Source: Candidatus Avilachnospira avicola
Lineage (GTDB): Bacteria > Bacillota > Clostridia > Lachnospirales > Lachnospiraceae
Length of the DNA: 64,000 nucleotides
NCBI GenBank assembly: GCA_018714245.1
Contig: DVNQ01000043.1
Coordinates: 1-64,000 of the forward strand
Reading direction: 5' to 3'
Positions 51,117-61,345 of this stretch are shown here, piece after piece. Numbering within the stretch: position 1 is the first letter of the stretch; each line of letters opens with the position of its first letter. The notes under the pieces were generated by a model. That model did not search any database and was not told where the DNA came from. It worked only from the letters and a program-made list of their open reading frames with translations. Position numbers and translations under genes: made by a program.

Positions 51117-51938
51117 TCAGATGATGCCGTAATGCTTCATCGCATATTCTATGCCGTCATCCTCCAGATCCCTGGTGATAAACTCGGCATAAGGTTCAAG
51201 CTCCCGATCGTGCTTTCCCATGATCACCGAATGGCCGGCAAAGCGTATCATGTCCAGATCATTTGTACTGTCTCCGAAAACATAGACATTTTCCTTTTCT
51301 ATGCCGCAGAGCTCCATGACCTTTTTTATTGCAAAAGCCTTACCATGGCCACAAGGCACACATTCCAGAAAGCCGTGACCCCTGTCTATGATGTCGAACC
51401 ATTCCCTGGCAAATGAAGTAAATGAAGGGATGTCTGTTTCCTCATCATACTGGATACAGAACTTGTTTGCCCTGTAGCCTGGGTCATAAAAATCCAGTGG
51501 CCAGATCGCATCCTGTTCCTTTATGAACCCGATCACATCAAAAGTCTCTTTGAGCCTTGCCCAGGGAGCGACAGCCACTCCATCTCTTCCCTCAAGCACC
51601 AGATCGGCCCTGTCCTTCCTGCACTCCTCTTCTATACCCTTCAGTACCTCCGCAGGAACCTCATGGCTGTAGAAATTATCTTTTCCATAGTACAGGTCAG
51701 TGCCGCATCCGCAGAGGAGTCCGTCATTTTCCACGAATCTTTCTATGTATTTTGCAAGCTTGTAGATCCGTCCGGAATTGATGAATACCAGATCCCCATG
51801 CTCCCTGGCTTTTCTTATGGCTCTTTTGGCGCTTTCCGGAACATATCCCCCGTAAGCCATCAGGGTCCCGTCCACATCGAAGAACAGGGCCCTTCTTCCG
51901 CTTACGATGTTCTCATCAGATCTCATGTCCGGCTTCAA
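51117..51938 (-). CDS. Cof-type HAD family phosphatase
   Basis: ALFFDVDGTLMAYG, FINSGRIYKLAKYIE, VYVFGDSTNDLDMIRFAGHSVIMGK. Confidence 0.92.
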   Translation of the reverse strand: MKPDMRSDENIVSGRRALFFDVDGTLMAYGGYVPESAKRAIRKAREHGDLVFINSGRIYKLAKYIERFVENDGLLCGCGTDLYYGKDNFYSHEVPAEVLKGIEEECRKDRADLVLEGRDGVAVAPWARLKETFDVIGFIKEQDAIWPLDFYDPGYRANKFCIQYDEETDIPSFTSFAREWFDIIDRGHGFLECVPCGHGKAFAIKKVMELCGIEKENVYVFGDSTNDLDMIRFAGHSVIMGKHDRELEPYAEFITRDLEDDGIEYAMKHYGII

Positions 51939-52365
51939 GCTCAGCTACCTCGTCTATCCTGTGCTGATGCCTTCCGCCCATGAATTCAGCGGCAAGCCAC
52001 TCATCAACTATCATCTTTGCAAGCTCAGGTCCTATGACCCTTGCTCCGAAGCAGAGCACATTGGAATTATTGTGCTGACGGCTGAGCTTTGCAGAGAAGG
52101 GCTCAGAGCAGCACACTGCACGTATGCCCTTTACCTTGTTGCAGGCAATGGAAATACCAACTCCTGTACCACAGATGGCTATGCCAAGATCGGCCTCTCC
52201 CGATACTACCTTGTCACAGACCTTCTTTGCATACACCGGATAATCCACGCTCTCATGTCCATCCGTTCCCACGTTGATCATCTCATATCCCTTTCCGCTG
52301 AGATATTCCATGATCTCATTCTTCATGTCCGTGGCCGCATGATCATTTCCTATGGCTATCTTCAT
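51916..52365 (-). CDS. rpiB: RpiB/LacA/LacB family sugar-phosphate isomerase
   Basis: MKIAIGNDHAATDMKNEIMEYL, GIAICGTGVGISIACNKVKGIRAV, NNSNVLCFGARVIG. Confidence 0.93.
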   Translation of the reverse strand: MKIAIGNDHAATDMKNEIMEYLSGKGYEMINVGTDGHESVDYPVYAKKVCDKVVSGEADLGIAICGTGVGISIACNKVKGIRAVCCSEPFSAKLSRQHNNSNVLCFGARVIGPELAKMIVDEWLAAEFMGGRHQHRIDEVAELEAGHEI

Positions 52366-52379
52366 GTCCTCTCCTCCTT

Positions 52380-53393
52380 TTATCTTTCCTTATCATCAAT
52401 GGGTTCATAGCTCTCAGGCGCATAGTGGATGATAGTGCTTCCCCCGTTTTCAAATTCAAAGGGGATATAAAGCAGATCCGACATTGCCTTCATGAGCTCC
52501 ACCCTGCGCTCACCCGGAACATAGAACAAAAGGAATCCTCCGCCTCCGGCTCCGAGGAGCTTGCCTCCCAGGGCGCCTGCCGACATGGCCCTTTCGTACA
52601 TCGCATCTATGGAATCCGTACTTATGCCTCCGGAGATCCCCCTTTTCAGTTTCCAGGTATGGTCCAGAAGCCTGCCGAATTCATCCAGATCCCTGTGTCT
52701 GTCGGTAAGTATGTCCTCGGCTTCATCCACCAGTCCCTTCATCTCGCAAAGTTCCCTGGTCTTGTCCTCAAGGGCCTTCTGGGTACCTGTCTGGATGTCG
52801 GCAGAAAACCTGGAAAATCCGGTAAAGAACATGGCCAGATTATCGTTGAGCTCCCGCTTTCGCTCCGGTGCTATGATCACGGGACGTACCCTGTATCCAT
52901 CCGCATCGAAATCTATCCGGTTAAGTCCGCCAAAAGCCGCAGCTATCTGGTCCTGGATCCCTCCGGCCTCACCGCAGAGTTCCCTCTCAAGCCTTATGGC
53001 TTCATCGGCAAGCTGTCTCTTTCCCGCATATCTGCCCTTCAGTGCATGGAAGGCATTGAGCATACCCACCGCAAAAGCGCTGGAAGTCCCAAGGCCAGAT
53101 CTTGCCGGAAGGTCCGCATCATAGGTCAGCCTTAATTCATGCATGTCCATCATCTGCATGGCATTTCTGATGGCAGGATGGATTATGTCCGAAGTATGCT
53201 GTACCCTTTCGATCTTTGAATAGATCAGCTCATTTCTGTAATCAAAGAATCTTGGAAGGTGACGCACGCTAACATAGCAGTACTTGTCAAAGGTAGTGCT
53301 CAGCACCGATCCGCCGTATCTTCTGAAATGATCCGGAAAATCCGTGCCTCCCCCGAAAAATGACATCCGAAACGGAGTCTGAGTTATGACCAT
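52380..53393 (-). CDS. GHMP family kinase (D-glycero-D-manno-heptose 7-phosphate kinase-like)
   Basis: VITQTPFRMSFFGGGTDFPDHF, ARSGLGTSSAFAVGMLNAF, GGKLLGAGGGGFLLFYVP. Confidence 0.88.
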   Translation of the reverse strand: MVITQTPFRMSFFGGGTDFPDHFRRYGGSVLSTTFDKYCYVSVRHLPRFFDYRNELIYSKIERVQHTSDIIHPAIRNAMQMMDMHELRLTYDADLPARSGLGTSSAFAVGMLNAFHALKGRYAGKRQLADEAIRLERELCGEAGGIQDQIAAAFGGLNRIDFDADGYRVRPVIIAPERKRELNDNLAMFFTGFSRFSADIQTGTQKALEDKTRELCEMKGLVDEAEDILTDRHRDLDEFGRLLDHTWKLKRGISGGISTDSIDAMYERAMSAGALGGKLLGAGGGGFLLFYVPGERRVELMKAMSDLLYIPFEFENGGSTIIHYAPESYEPIDDKER

Positions 53394-53409
53394 GATCCCT
53401 CTCCAGTAA

Positions 53410-54606
53410 TTATTCAGCCGCAGCTGTCTCAGTTTCAGCAGCCAGCTCTTCGCCTGTCAGGTAGCTGACGTCGGCATTTTCAGCTATGAGCTTTGCAGCC
53501 AGCCACGCCCTGCACCTTATGTTTATCTCATCCTCATCATAGGTTTCATTTACGGTAGCCATATCTACATTGTTGGCCTCTGCCCAGTTCTCAAGCTCTT
53601 CTTCTGTTGCATCCAGGCCTTCCGCATCACATACAGCCTCCGTTACCAGATACTGTCTGACCTGACTCTCACAGGTCTCCCTGATGGACTCCTTATAATC
53701 ATCGAGGGTAAAGCCATATACGCTGATATAATCCGCAAGTCCTATTCCATAGGTATTTCTGAGCATGTTGTCATCCGAAACTATCATCTCATCCATGCGC
53801 CAGTTTACCGCTTCCTCAGAGGGCTCAAGCACTGCGCATCCGTCTATGACAGCATTTACTGCATTGTCATAAAGGACGAATTCCGCACTCAGGTCCTCCT
53901 GGGCCTGGAGCTCGGACCTTACAAACTCAATGTACTCATCCCTGGTGCTGCACTCATTATTGAGCTCATTGGCAAGCTTATCATCCAGCACCCTCTCCTT
54001 CTGTACGCTGTTGAGCGTAATGGTAAAGACCGCATCCTTGCCTGCCAGCTCCTCGGTATAATCCTCAGGGAAGGTGACCTCCACATCTTTGGTCTCTCCG
54101 GCAGTCATGCCTATGATGCCGTCCTCAAATCCGTCGATGTATCCGCCCATGCCAAGCACAAGGGTCTGTCCCTCGGCACTTCCTCCGGAGAATTCCTCTC
54201 CGTCCATCTTTCCGACAAAATCTATATTGACCGTAAGCCCCTCAGCTGCGGGCTCGTCAGTCTCTTCCAGATAATAGGGAAGGACGTTTTCCTCTATGAA
54301 AAGAAGTGCATCATCGTCCGTGATCTCAGCTGCCGCCTGGGTATCCACGGCTATGCCCTTGTATTCTCCAAGCTCGATCTCTCCAAGACTTTCCGGCCTC
54401 TTGGGATCCACGGCATCAATCTCAGCCTGAAGCTCCGAATATGCGGCATCCGCTGCCCCTGTTTCAGTCTGGGCTCCGGTCTCAGCCTCAGACGAAGCAT
54501 CCTCATCCGAGCTTCCGCATGCAGCAAGCATGGCTGCTGCAGCCATTATGACCATAAGTCTCCTGATCCCCTTTGACATAAGCTTTGGGGTCATAAATCT
54601 CTTCAT
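53410..54606 (-). CDS. Lipoprotein with FKBP-type PPIase and trigger-factor C-terminal-like domains
   Basis: Lipobox MLAACGSS; GLTVNIDFVGKMDGEEFSGGSAEGQTLVLGMGGYIDGFEDGIIGMTAGETKDVEVTFPEDY; helical C-terminal region. Confidence 0.88.
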   Translation of the reverse strand: MKRFMTPKLMSKGIRRLMVIMAAAAMLAACGSSDEDASSEAETGAQTETGAADAAYSELQAEIDAVDPKRPESLGEIELGEYKGIAVDTQAAAEITDDDALLFIEENVLPYYLEETDEPAAEGLTVNIDFVGKMDGEEFSGGSAEGQTLVLGMGGYIDGFEDGIIGMTAGETKDVEVTFPEDYTEELAGKDAVFTITLNSVQKERVLDDKLANELNNECSTRDEYIEFVRSELQAQEDLSAEFVLYDNAVNAVIDGCAVLEPSEEAVNWRMDEMIVSDDNMLRNTYGIGLADYISVYGFTLDDYKESIRETCESQVRQYLVTEAVCDAEGLDATEEELENWAEANNVDMATVNETYDEDEINIRCRAWLAAKLIAENADVSYLTGEELAAETETAAAE

Positions 54607-54623
54607 AATATATGTTCCTCCAA

Positions 54624-55340
54624 TCATTCATCCAGCCACTTTATACCGGGCCAGTATCTGAAATATACCTTGGCAAGCATCCTGTCCTCTGGAATGTAGG
54701 GATCATTCCAGTAGCGGGCATCCTCAGAGTTGTTCCTGTTGTCACCCAGCATGAAATAGCAGTCCTCAGGCACTTCAAACTCCTGATCTCCCGTATAGAG
54801 CATGGGCTCCTTGAGATAAGGCTCACTGAGCTTCTCTCCGTTGACATATACCGCAGCCGTCACAAGCTCAGTATCTTCCGAAAGTCCCGCAAGGCTTCCC
54901 GGAGGAGCCTCGGTTATGTCGCCGACAAGGACTGTCCCCTCCTGTTTTATCTCTATCTTATCACCCGGAAGGCCTATCACTCTTTTTACATAGTAAAGCG
55001 TCTTTGCTCTTCCTATCTCGGCTCCGCAGTATGGACAGATCTCAGGTGCTTCTCCCTCGCCCATGGCAACTCCGCAGTCAGGGCATATCCATCCGAAATC
55101 GAAGATGGCTATGTCGCCCCTCTTTGGCTCGCCGAAGGTGTATGTCAGCCGAAGGCCCATGACCCGATCACCCTCCATGATGGTATCCTTCATGGAACCT
55201 GTAGGTATGGTGGAATTGGCTATGACGAAGTTATTGAGGAGAAAAGCGATGATGAATGCCGCTATGATGATCTGTATCCAGCTTATGATCTCAGATCTTA
55301 ATGAAGTCTTTTCCTTGATTTCAGTATCGTCTTTTTTCAT
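54624..55340 (-). CDS. lepB: Signal peptidase I with internal zinc-ribbon-like insert
   Basis: TIPTGSMKDTI (Ser), YYVKRVIGLPGDKIEI (Lys), CYFMLGDNRNNSEDARYW; insert CPDC...CPYC. Confidence 0.94.
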   Translation of the reverse strand: MKKDDTEIKEKTSLRSEIISWIQIIIAAFIIAFLLNNFVIANSTIPTGSMKDTIMEGDRVMGLRLTYTFGEPKRGDIAIFDFGWICPDCGVAMGEGEAPEICPYCGAEIGRAKTLYYVKRVIGLPGDKIEIKQEGTVLVGDITEAPPGSLAGLSEDTELVTAAVYVNGEKLSEPYLKEPMLYTGDQEFEVPEDCYFMLGDNRNNSEDARYWNDPYIPEDRMLAKVYFRYWPGIKWLDE

Positions 55341-55449
55341 ATCTCTTCCTTTTTCAGAGAATTATCATACAGTAGCGCCAGGGATTTTGCAAGTTGCATA
55401 AAGTAAAAGTTCTATGAACAAAGCCTTTCATAATGATATATTTCCCATA

Positions 55450-55480
55450 AAAAGACCCGGGGCTTTCGCCTCGGGCCGAA
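55450..55480 (-). terminator. Rho-independent terminator downstream of rubrerythrin
   Basis: Minus strand CCCGAGGCGAAAGCCCCGGGTCTTTTT. Confidence 0.75.
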
Positions 55481-55502
55481 ATTCAGCTCAGATATCAGCG
55501 GA

Positions 55503-56042
55503 TCAGTAATTTTCGCAGAGCCTCTCAAAATATGCCTTGGGATGTGCACAGCAGGGGCAGAGCTCAGGTGCCTCGGTTCCCTCATAGACATAACCGCAGT
55601 TGCGGCACTTCCAGAGTATGGGCACATCTGACTTGAATGTGGTCCCCTCAGTGTACTTCTTGAGGAGCTCCAGATATCTCTTTTCATGATGGGCCTCTAC
55701 CTCAGCCACCATCCTGAACTTGGCAGCAAGCTCGGTAAAGCCCTCTTCCTCAGCCTCTCTTGCCATGCGGGCATACATGTCTGTCCACTCATAGTTCTCA
55801 CCTGAAGCCGCATCCTTGAGGTTCTCTGCGGGATCAGAGATGTCATGGAGCTCCTTGTACCAGAGTTCTGCATGCTCCTTTTCATTTGCGGCAGTCTCAA
55901 GGTAAAGGGCTGCCATCTGCTCATAGCCCGCCTTCTTTGCCTTTGAAGCGTAAAATGTATACTTGTTGCGAGCCTGGGACTCACCCGCAAAAGCGTCCAT
56001 CAGGTTCTTTTCCGTCTTTGTTCCTGCATATTTGTTTGCCAT
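55503..56042 (-). CDS. Rubrerythrin (C-terminal rubredoxin domain)
   Basis: [59 protein letters not shown]. Confidence 0.95.
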   Translation of the reverse strand: MANKYAGTKTEKNLMDAFAGESQARNKYTFYASKAKKAGYEQMAALYLETAANEKEHAELWYKELHDISDPAENLKDAASGENYEWTDMYARMAREAEEEGFTELAAKFRMVAEVEAHHEKRYLELLKKYTEGTTFKSDVPILWKCRNCGYVYEGTEAPELCPCCAHPKAYFERLCENY

Positions 56043-56230
56043 TGTAACCCTCCTTATATAATGCATCACCGATACTGATGATTCGGCTTAATTATACCAT
56101 AGGGCGATAAATAAATCCACTTATCAGACCCATCCTCTGATATGTAATACGGATACACTTAAAGATTGTTTGTTGTCCGGAGAAAATGAATATATAATGG
56201 TAAATATAAATCTGAAAAGGAATGTTTAAA

Positions 56231-57616
56231 ATGAGCCCCGTAAAGTATCTGCAGGCACACAGATCCCTGCTAAAAAGAGTCATAACCCTGAGCATACCCG
56301 CCATACTTGCTGAGATCAGCTCTATGGTCATGCAGTATATCGATGCCGCCATGGTAGGCAGTCTCGGCGCAAATGCTTCTGCCTCCATAGGCCTGGTATC
56401 CACCTCCACATGGCTGATGGGAGGCCTCTGTATCTCCGTCGCCACAGGCTATTCCGTCCAGGCAGCTCACCTCATAGGAGCTGAGCGTGAATCAGAAGCA
56501 AGGGATGTATTCCGGCAGGGGATCATATCCGCACTTTTCATAGGTATCGGACTCTGCATCCTCGGCATTTCCATTAGTCATGGACTGCCCCGCTGGCTGG
56601 GAGGCGATCCGGCGATCATAAATGATGCCGAAAGCTACTTTTTCATATACGCCTGCGCTCTTCCCGCAGTACAGATGAGGCAGCTTGCCGGCAGCATGCT
56701 CCAGTGCAGCGGCAACATGCGGACTCCAAGCATGCTGAATGCCATGATGTGCGGTTTTGACATCATATTCAACTGGCTCTTCATCTTTCCGGACCATCAC
56801 CTGCCATTTCTCGGCATTGTGATCCCAGGAGCAGATATGGGAGTTGCAGGTGCTGCCCTCGGCACCACCCTGGCAGAATGGGTAACGTCCTTTCTCATGA
56901 TGTATGCCGCCTGCATACGTTCTCCGAAGCTCCGGCTCCTTGGAGGCGGCAGCTGGCGTCCCACCGTCGAATGTTCCTCCCGCGCAGCACGCATAGCCAT
57001 CCCTCTTGCCTTCGAGCACACTGTCCTCTGCGGTGCACAGATCGCATCCACAAAGATCGTGGCTCCCCTGGGCACCATATCCATAGCCGCCAACTCACTG
57101 GCGGTAACGGCAGAAAGCCTCTGCTACATGCCGGGCTACGGTATAGCATCGGCAGCCACCACTCTCGTGGGCCAGAGCCTGGGTGCTGGAAACCGGGATC
57201 AGGCAAGGAGCTTTGCCCGGCTTTCAGTGGGGCTTGCGGTATTCATCATGACCCTGACCGCTGGTCTTATGTTCATCCTTGCACCTTTTGTGTTCCGTAT
57301 CCTAACTCCTGATCCTGCAGTCCAGGAGCTGGGCGTGCATGTACTTCGGATAGAGGCCTTTGCAGAACCTCTGTTTGCGGTATCCATAGCCGCAGCAGGA
57401 GCCATGCGCGGAGCCGGAGACACGCTGATCCCCAGCATACTCAATCTGGCAAGCATGTGGGGCGTGCGGATCACCGCCGCGGCCTTCCTCGCGCCAAGGC
57501 TTGGACTTGCCGGAGTATGGATAGCCATGTGCGGGGAGCTCTGCATCCGGGGGATCCTGTTCCTTGTCCGCCTTCTCCGTGAAAAATGGCTCAATACCGG
57601 ATTCCTCTCCGGCTGA
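56231..57616 (+). CDS. MATE family efflux transporter
   Basis: 12-TM protein; ITLSIPAILAEISSMVMQYIDAAMVGSLG, ATTLVGQSLGAGN, GAMRGAGDT. Confidence 0.94.
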   Translation: MSPVKYLQAHRSLLKRVITLSIPAILAEISSMVMQYIDAAMVGSLGANASASIGLVSTSTWLMGGLCISVATGYSVQAAHLIGAERESEARDVFRQGIISALFIGIGLCILGISISHGLPRWLGGDPAIINDAESYFFIYACALPAVQMRQLAGSMLQCSGNMRTPSMLNAMMCGFDIIFNWLFIFPDHHLPFLGIVIPGADMGVAGAALGTTLAEWVTSFLMMYAACIRSPKLRLLGGGSWRPTVECSSRAARIAIPLAFEHTVLCGAQIASTKIVAPLGTISIAANSLAVTAESLCYMPGYGIASAATTLVGQSLGAGNRDQARSFARLSVGLAVFIMTLTAGLMFILAPFVFRILTPDPAVQELGVHVLRIEAFAEPLFAVSIAAAGAMRGAGDTLIPSILNLASMWGVRITAAAFLAPRLGLAGVWIAMCGELCIRGILFLVRLLREKWLNTGFLSG

Positions 57617-57634
57617 GCTTATCTCCGGACCTTT

Positions 57635-59236
57635 TTACTCATTCGAAAGCATTGTATAGCCCATATAGTTTCGGGCTTCATCCAGCAGGAGGACGCAGAC
57701 ATAGCGTCCTTGGCTTACATGTGTCCTTTTAAGTCGTTCGATATCTCTGGCATAACGGTCCACATGAGGTGAATTGAGCTCATACCAAAGATGATACATC
57801 TGGCAGTCATCCTCTCTGGGATCCATGCTCCTTCCAGTATTATAGCCCTGGATCATATATGAAGCCCCGCAGTCCATGGCCTCATCGTAAGGTATATAAT
57901 TCGTATAAAGGAGTTCCTTTCCGTTTTGAAATGAGTCAAGCTCCTGTTCATAAAGATGGCTTATATCATAATCACAGTGTCTGAGCTTTACCAGCCATGT
58001 GCCCTCAGCATACTTTTCAAGCCGTCCAACGAAATATCCTGTAAGTCTCACACTATCCGAAGAATCATCAAAGGCCAGAAGGCAGAAATTGCTTTCCCTT
58101 TCTCTTTCAGGATCCGTGCTGTTTCTGTCACTCCGGATCCCCGCATGAAGACCGTCCGCTATCAGCCCTGCAAAGCAGAAGCTGTCCCTTATGTAGCTGT
58201 CTATTTCATCTCCCACATACATGGTCCCAAAAAAGCAGGATGCGGTACAGTCAGGGAAATACTCATTTATTAGTTCCTGATCTATGTGTATCTCTCCCTC
58301 TTCATCCTCATGAAGATAGATCGCAGTATAATCCAGCCCCGCTCCAGGAGCATTCACCTCTATGTCATCCTCTGCCGAAGAAGCCTTTTCTTCATTATCT
58401 TCTTCTGCCACAGCTTCGGTCTCCTCTGCCATAGCTTCAGTCCCTTCGTATACGGATGTGGTCTGCTGCGCCTCCGAGGCTGCCATCTCTGTCAGGCTTT
58501 CATCTCCTTTGCACTTACCCAAAACAAAGCTTATGATCAGAACCGCAAAAAGAACTCCTCCGGCAATGCCCCCGGGTACGATCCATCTTTCTGCCTTTTT
58601 TCTAAGCTCCGTTCCGGATGGAAATGAAAATGTTGGCTTTTGCAGCTCCGACTTGACAGGCCTTTTCCAATCATCTGCTTCCTTCCTGACAGGAAGATCC
58701 TTAAGAGGCATTTTCTCTGCAGGGTCAGATCCAGCCAGGATCCGGGGCTCTCCAAATCTCCTCCCGCAGACATGACAGACCGCTTCATCCTCACGATTAA
58801 GTCCTCCGCAGGTACAGTACCAAAGATCCGCATGCTTTTCCTCTGCAAATCTTCCGCCGCCTGCCGGGTGAAATTGCGGAAGGACTCCCCAGAGGGCCTC
58901 CTTCGGACATTTCCACTCTCCCCCATCAGAAAATGAGACCTTTTCCACAAAAACCCTGATCTCTTCTTTCTCTCCCTTGTCGATCGGGATGGCTTTATAC
59001 TGTCCGAAGCTCTCTCCTCTTCTAATGCCGGTCCCCGTATATTCGGCAGTCCTGCCCGCTATGCGCACATAAAGCCCATTTATCTCCCTTTGGGATATGC
59101 TCTTCCACTTAAGCTGGGCAACGGTCCTCTCTTTTTCATAGTCCCAGAGCAGTCTTCCCGCCATAAGTATGACCGGGCATCCCAGTGTATACTGCCTTTC
59201 CGACAGATTTTTTAGTATCTTATATCTTTCTTCCAT
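57635..59236 (-). CDS. Zinc-ribbon, single-TM protein of unknown function
   Basis: CTCGGLNREDEAVCHVC zinc ribbon, TM WIVPGGIAGGVLFAVLIISFVLG, acidic linker, extracytoplasmic domain. Confidence 0.65.
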   Translation of the reverse strand: MEERYKILKNLSERQYTLGCPVILMAGRLLWDYEKERTVAQLKWKSISQREINGLYVRIAGRTAEYTGTGIRRGESFGQYKAIPIDKGEKEEIRVFVEKVSFSDGGEWKCPKEALWGVLPQFHPAGGGRFAEEKHADLWYCTCGGLNREDEAVCHVCGRRFGEPRILAGSDPAEKMPLKDLPVRKEADDWKRPVKSELQKPTFSFPSGTELRKKAERWIVPGGIAGGVLFAVLIISFVLGKCKGDESLTEMAASEAQQTTSVYEGTEAMAEETEAVAEEDNEEKASSAEDDIEVNAPGAGLDYTAIYLHEDEEGEIHIDQELINEYFPDCTASCFFGTMYVGDEIDSYIRDSFCFAGLIADGLHAGIRSDRNSTDPERERESNFCLLAFDDSSDSVRLTGYFVGRLEKYAEGTWLVKLRHCDYDISHLYEQELDSFQNGKELLYTNYIPYDEAMDCGASYMIQGYNTGRSMDPREDDCQMYHLWYELNSPHVDRYARDIERLKRTHVSQGRYVCVLLLDEARNYMGYTMLSNE

Positions 59237-59240
59237 GGCA

Positions 59241-60209
59241 TCAGAGTTCCGGAAGCTGATCAGGATTGGTCTCCTCTGTCCTGATGACAGGAGCCTTGCT
59301 GCCCTCCTGCATCTCACCTTTTGCTATGGCGTTGATCCTTTCCTGCATAAGCATGGAGGGAAGGATGATATTGAGGGGCGAAAGGAATTTCAGAGCCAGA
59401 CAGGGCAGTGTAAGCTTAAAGGTATATCCCTGCTTTCTGCTAAGAGCATCCAGCTTGAGCGAATTTTTATAGATCCAGTAGGTCAGATAAAAGGGAACAA
59501 AAAGTCCGGCTATGACCTGGGTAGAGGGTTTCATGGACTCATAGCCTTCCACCTGATTCAGATATCTGGTGGTGCGATACATCCATACCAGCTGCCAGAT
59601 TCCAAGGGTAAATGCGGAAAGGAGCAGATGCTTGATGATGCCGCAGTACCCATTTTGATAAAAGGCGTCTTCCTCATTCTCCTCCGTCTTTCCTATCAGC
59701 TGATGGGAATAAAAAAGCAGTATCCCTCCTGAAAGCAGAGTAGTTAGTATGCCCGAAAGCAGGAGCGGCCCTCCATTCCAGTCACTGAATAAGGAAAACC
59801 AAAGAAATATGATGATCTGGAGCGGAAGCTTAATCAGGCGTATGACCGCTGGCATGAACCAGCGCTTCTGTGCCTCAAGCCTATCTCCTCTAATATATTT
59901 ATAACAGACATCTGCCATCAGTATCCATGCAGCCATGGCAGTTATATCCGGAAGCATGCACAAAAAGCTGGCTCTTCGATCCCTGCTGGACCCAAGCCAG
60001 CTGGAATAGTGATACTGGCTTATGTCATAAAGATTAAGCCCGTAATTCACTATGATAGTAAACAGGATCGATCCCGCAATCAAAGACGGGGCCAGTACCG
60101 TCAGCATATCGTTCTTTTTAACTATCAGGATGTATACCCCGATCATAAGTCCCGCGGCCAATAACATCTTTGATAATGCGTTTAAGTTGGACAATGCAAA
60201 TATTTCCAT
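59241..60209 (-). CDS. Polytopic membrane protein, possibly DUF4234-like
   Basis: Multiple TM segments; HLLLSAFTLGIWQLVWMYRTTRYLNQVEG. Confidence 0.6.
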   Translation of the reverse strand: MEIFALSNLNALSKMLLAAGLMIGVYILIVKKNDMLTVLAPSLIAGSILFTIIVNYGLNLYDISQYHYSSWLGSSRDRRASFLCMLPDITAMAAWILMADVCYKYIRGDRLEAQKRWFMPAVIRLIKLPLQIIIFLWFSLFSDWNGGPLLLSGILTTLLSGGILLFYSHQLIGKTEENEEDAFYQNGYCGIIKHLLLSAFTLGIWQLVWMYRTTRYLNQVEGYESMKPSTQVIAGLFVPFYLTYWIYKNSLKLDALSRKQGYTFKLTLPCLALKFLSPLNIILPSMLMQERINAIAKGEMQEGSKAPVIRTEETNPDQLPEL

Positions 60210-60287
60210 CACGTTACTCCCCCCACATAGCATAACAGGGAAACAGGACAAGCCTGTTTCCCCGTTTTAGTTTATATCCTTATAGAA

Positions 60288-60833
60288 TCAGCCGAAGTAC
60301 CTCTTAAGAAGTCCCTCGAAGGCCTTGCCATGTCTTGCCTCATCGCGTGCCATCTCGTGAACGGTGTCATGGATCGCGTCAAGGTTGAGCTCCTTTGCCC
60401 TCTTTGCAAGGTCTACCTTGCCCTGGGTAGCGCCTCTCTCAGCCTCTACTCTCATCTCAAGGTTTTTCTTTGTGGAATCGGTAACTACCTCGCCGAGGAG
60501 CTCTGCAAACTTTGCAGCATGCTCAGCCTCCTCAAGGGCTGCTCTTCTCCAGTACTCACCGATCTCAGGATATCCCTCTCTGTGAGCTACTCTTGCCATA
60601 GCAAGGTACATGCCTACCTCGGAGCACTCTCCTTCGAAGTTGGCCCTGAGTCCCTCGATGATATCCTCGGGAGCTCCGTTTGCAACTCCTACTACATGCT
60701 CTGCTGCCCAGCCCTTGTCATCGGCAGCCTTCTCCTTGAACTTATCTGCTCCTGCATGGCATACAGGGCACTCTGCAGGGGGATTCTCTCCCTGAGCCAC
60801 ATAACCGCATACTGTACAAACCCAAGTCTTCAT
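60288..60833 (-). CDS. Rubrerythrin with N-terminal rubredoxin domain
   Basis: [31 protein letters not shown]; ferritin-like ExxH motifs [25 protein letters not shown]. Confidence 0.93.
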   Translation of the reverse strand: MKTWVCTVCGYVAQGENPPAECPVCHAGADKFKEKAADDKGWAAEHVVGVANGAPEDIIEGLRANFEGECSEVGMYLAMARVAHREGYPEIGEYWRRAALEEAEHAAKFAELLGEVVTDSTKKNLEMRVEAERGATQGKVDLAKRAKELNLDAIHDTVHEMARDEARHGKAFEGLLKRYFG

Positions 60834-60911
60834 AGTTTTGATTCTCCTTAATTATTGATATATTGATGCAAAATTGCAAACTGCCTTTCCAAAGATCCCA
60901 AGCCGCCTTTT

Positions 60912-61310
60912 TCAGGAAGCTTTGCTCTCAGATTTTTCGATACATGCATTGCATGTTCCGTAGCATGTAAGCGCCTGCGATTCGATACGTCCCGGAAGTT
61001 CGACCCCGTCTTCAAAACTGAGGCTCAGATCCCTGAGCCAGAGGTCGTAGACCCTTCCGCAATGCTGGCATATGAAGTGGTAATGCCTGCTCACGTTACA
61101 GTCAAAATGATCGGGCCCCTCCGGAAAAGTGAGCTTCTGGATCTCTCCGCATTCCGAAAGCAGGTTCAGATTGCGGTATACTGTACCAAGACTGACGCTT
61201 GGAAACTCTTCCCTGACTTTTACGTATATCTCGTCAGCCGTGGGATGAGAGCATTCAGAAAGGATCTCCTTGATGGCTTCCCTCTGTCTGGAATACTTAA
61301 TCTTTCTCAT
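60912..61310 (-). CDS. Fur family regulator (PerR-like)
   Basis: RQREAIKEILSECSHPTADEIYVKVREEFPSVSLGTVYRNLNLLSECGEI; HYHFICQHCGRVYD; CYGTCNAC. Confidence 0.92.
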   Translation of the reverse strand: MRKIKYSRQREAIKEILSECSHPTADEIYVKVREEFPSVSLGTVYRNLNLLSECGEIQKLTFPEGPDHFDCNVSRHYHFICQHCGRVYDLWLRDLSLSFEDGVELPGRIESQALTCYGTCNACIEKSESKAS

Positions 61311-61345
61311 CTCTTGATCTCCAAACTAGTTTCAGTATTTTTATA

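Noticed and set aside
60238-60262. gggaaacagg/cctgtttccc hairpin as terminator of rubrerythrin
   Set aside because: Tail on the minus strand is not T-rich; left uncalled.
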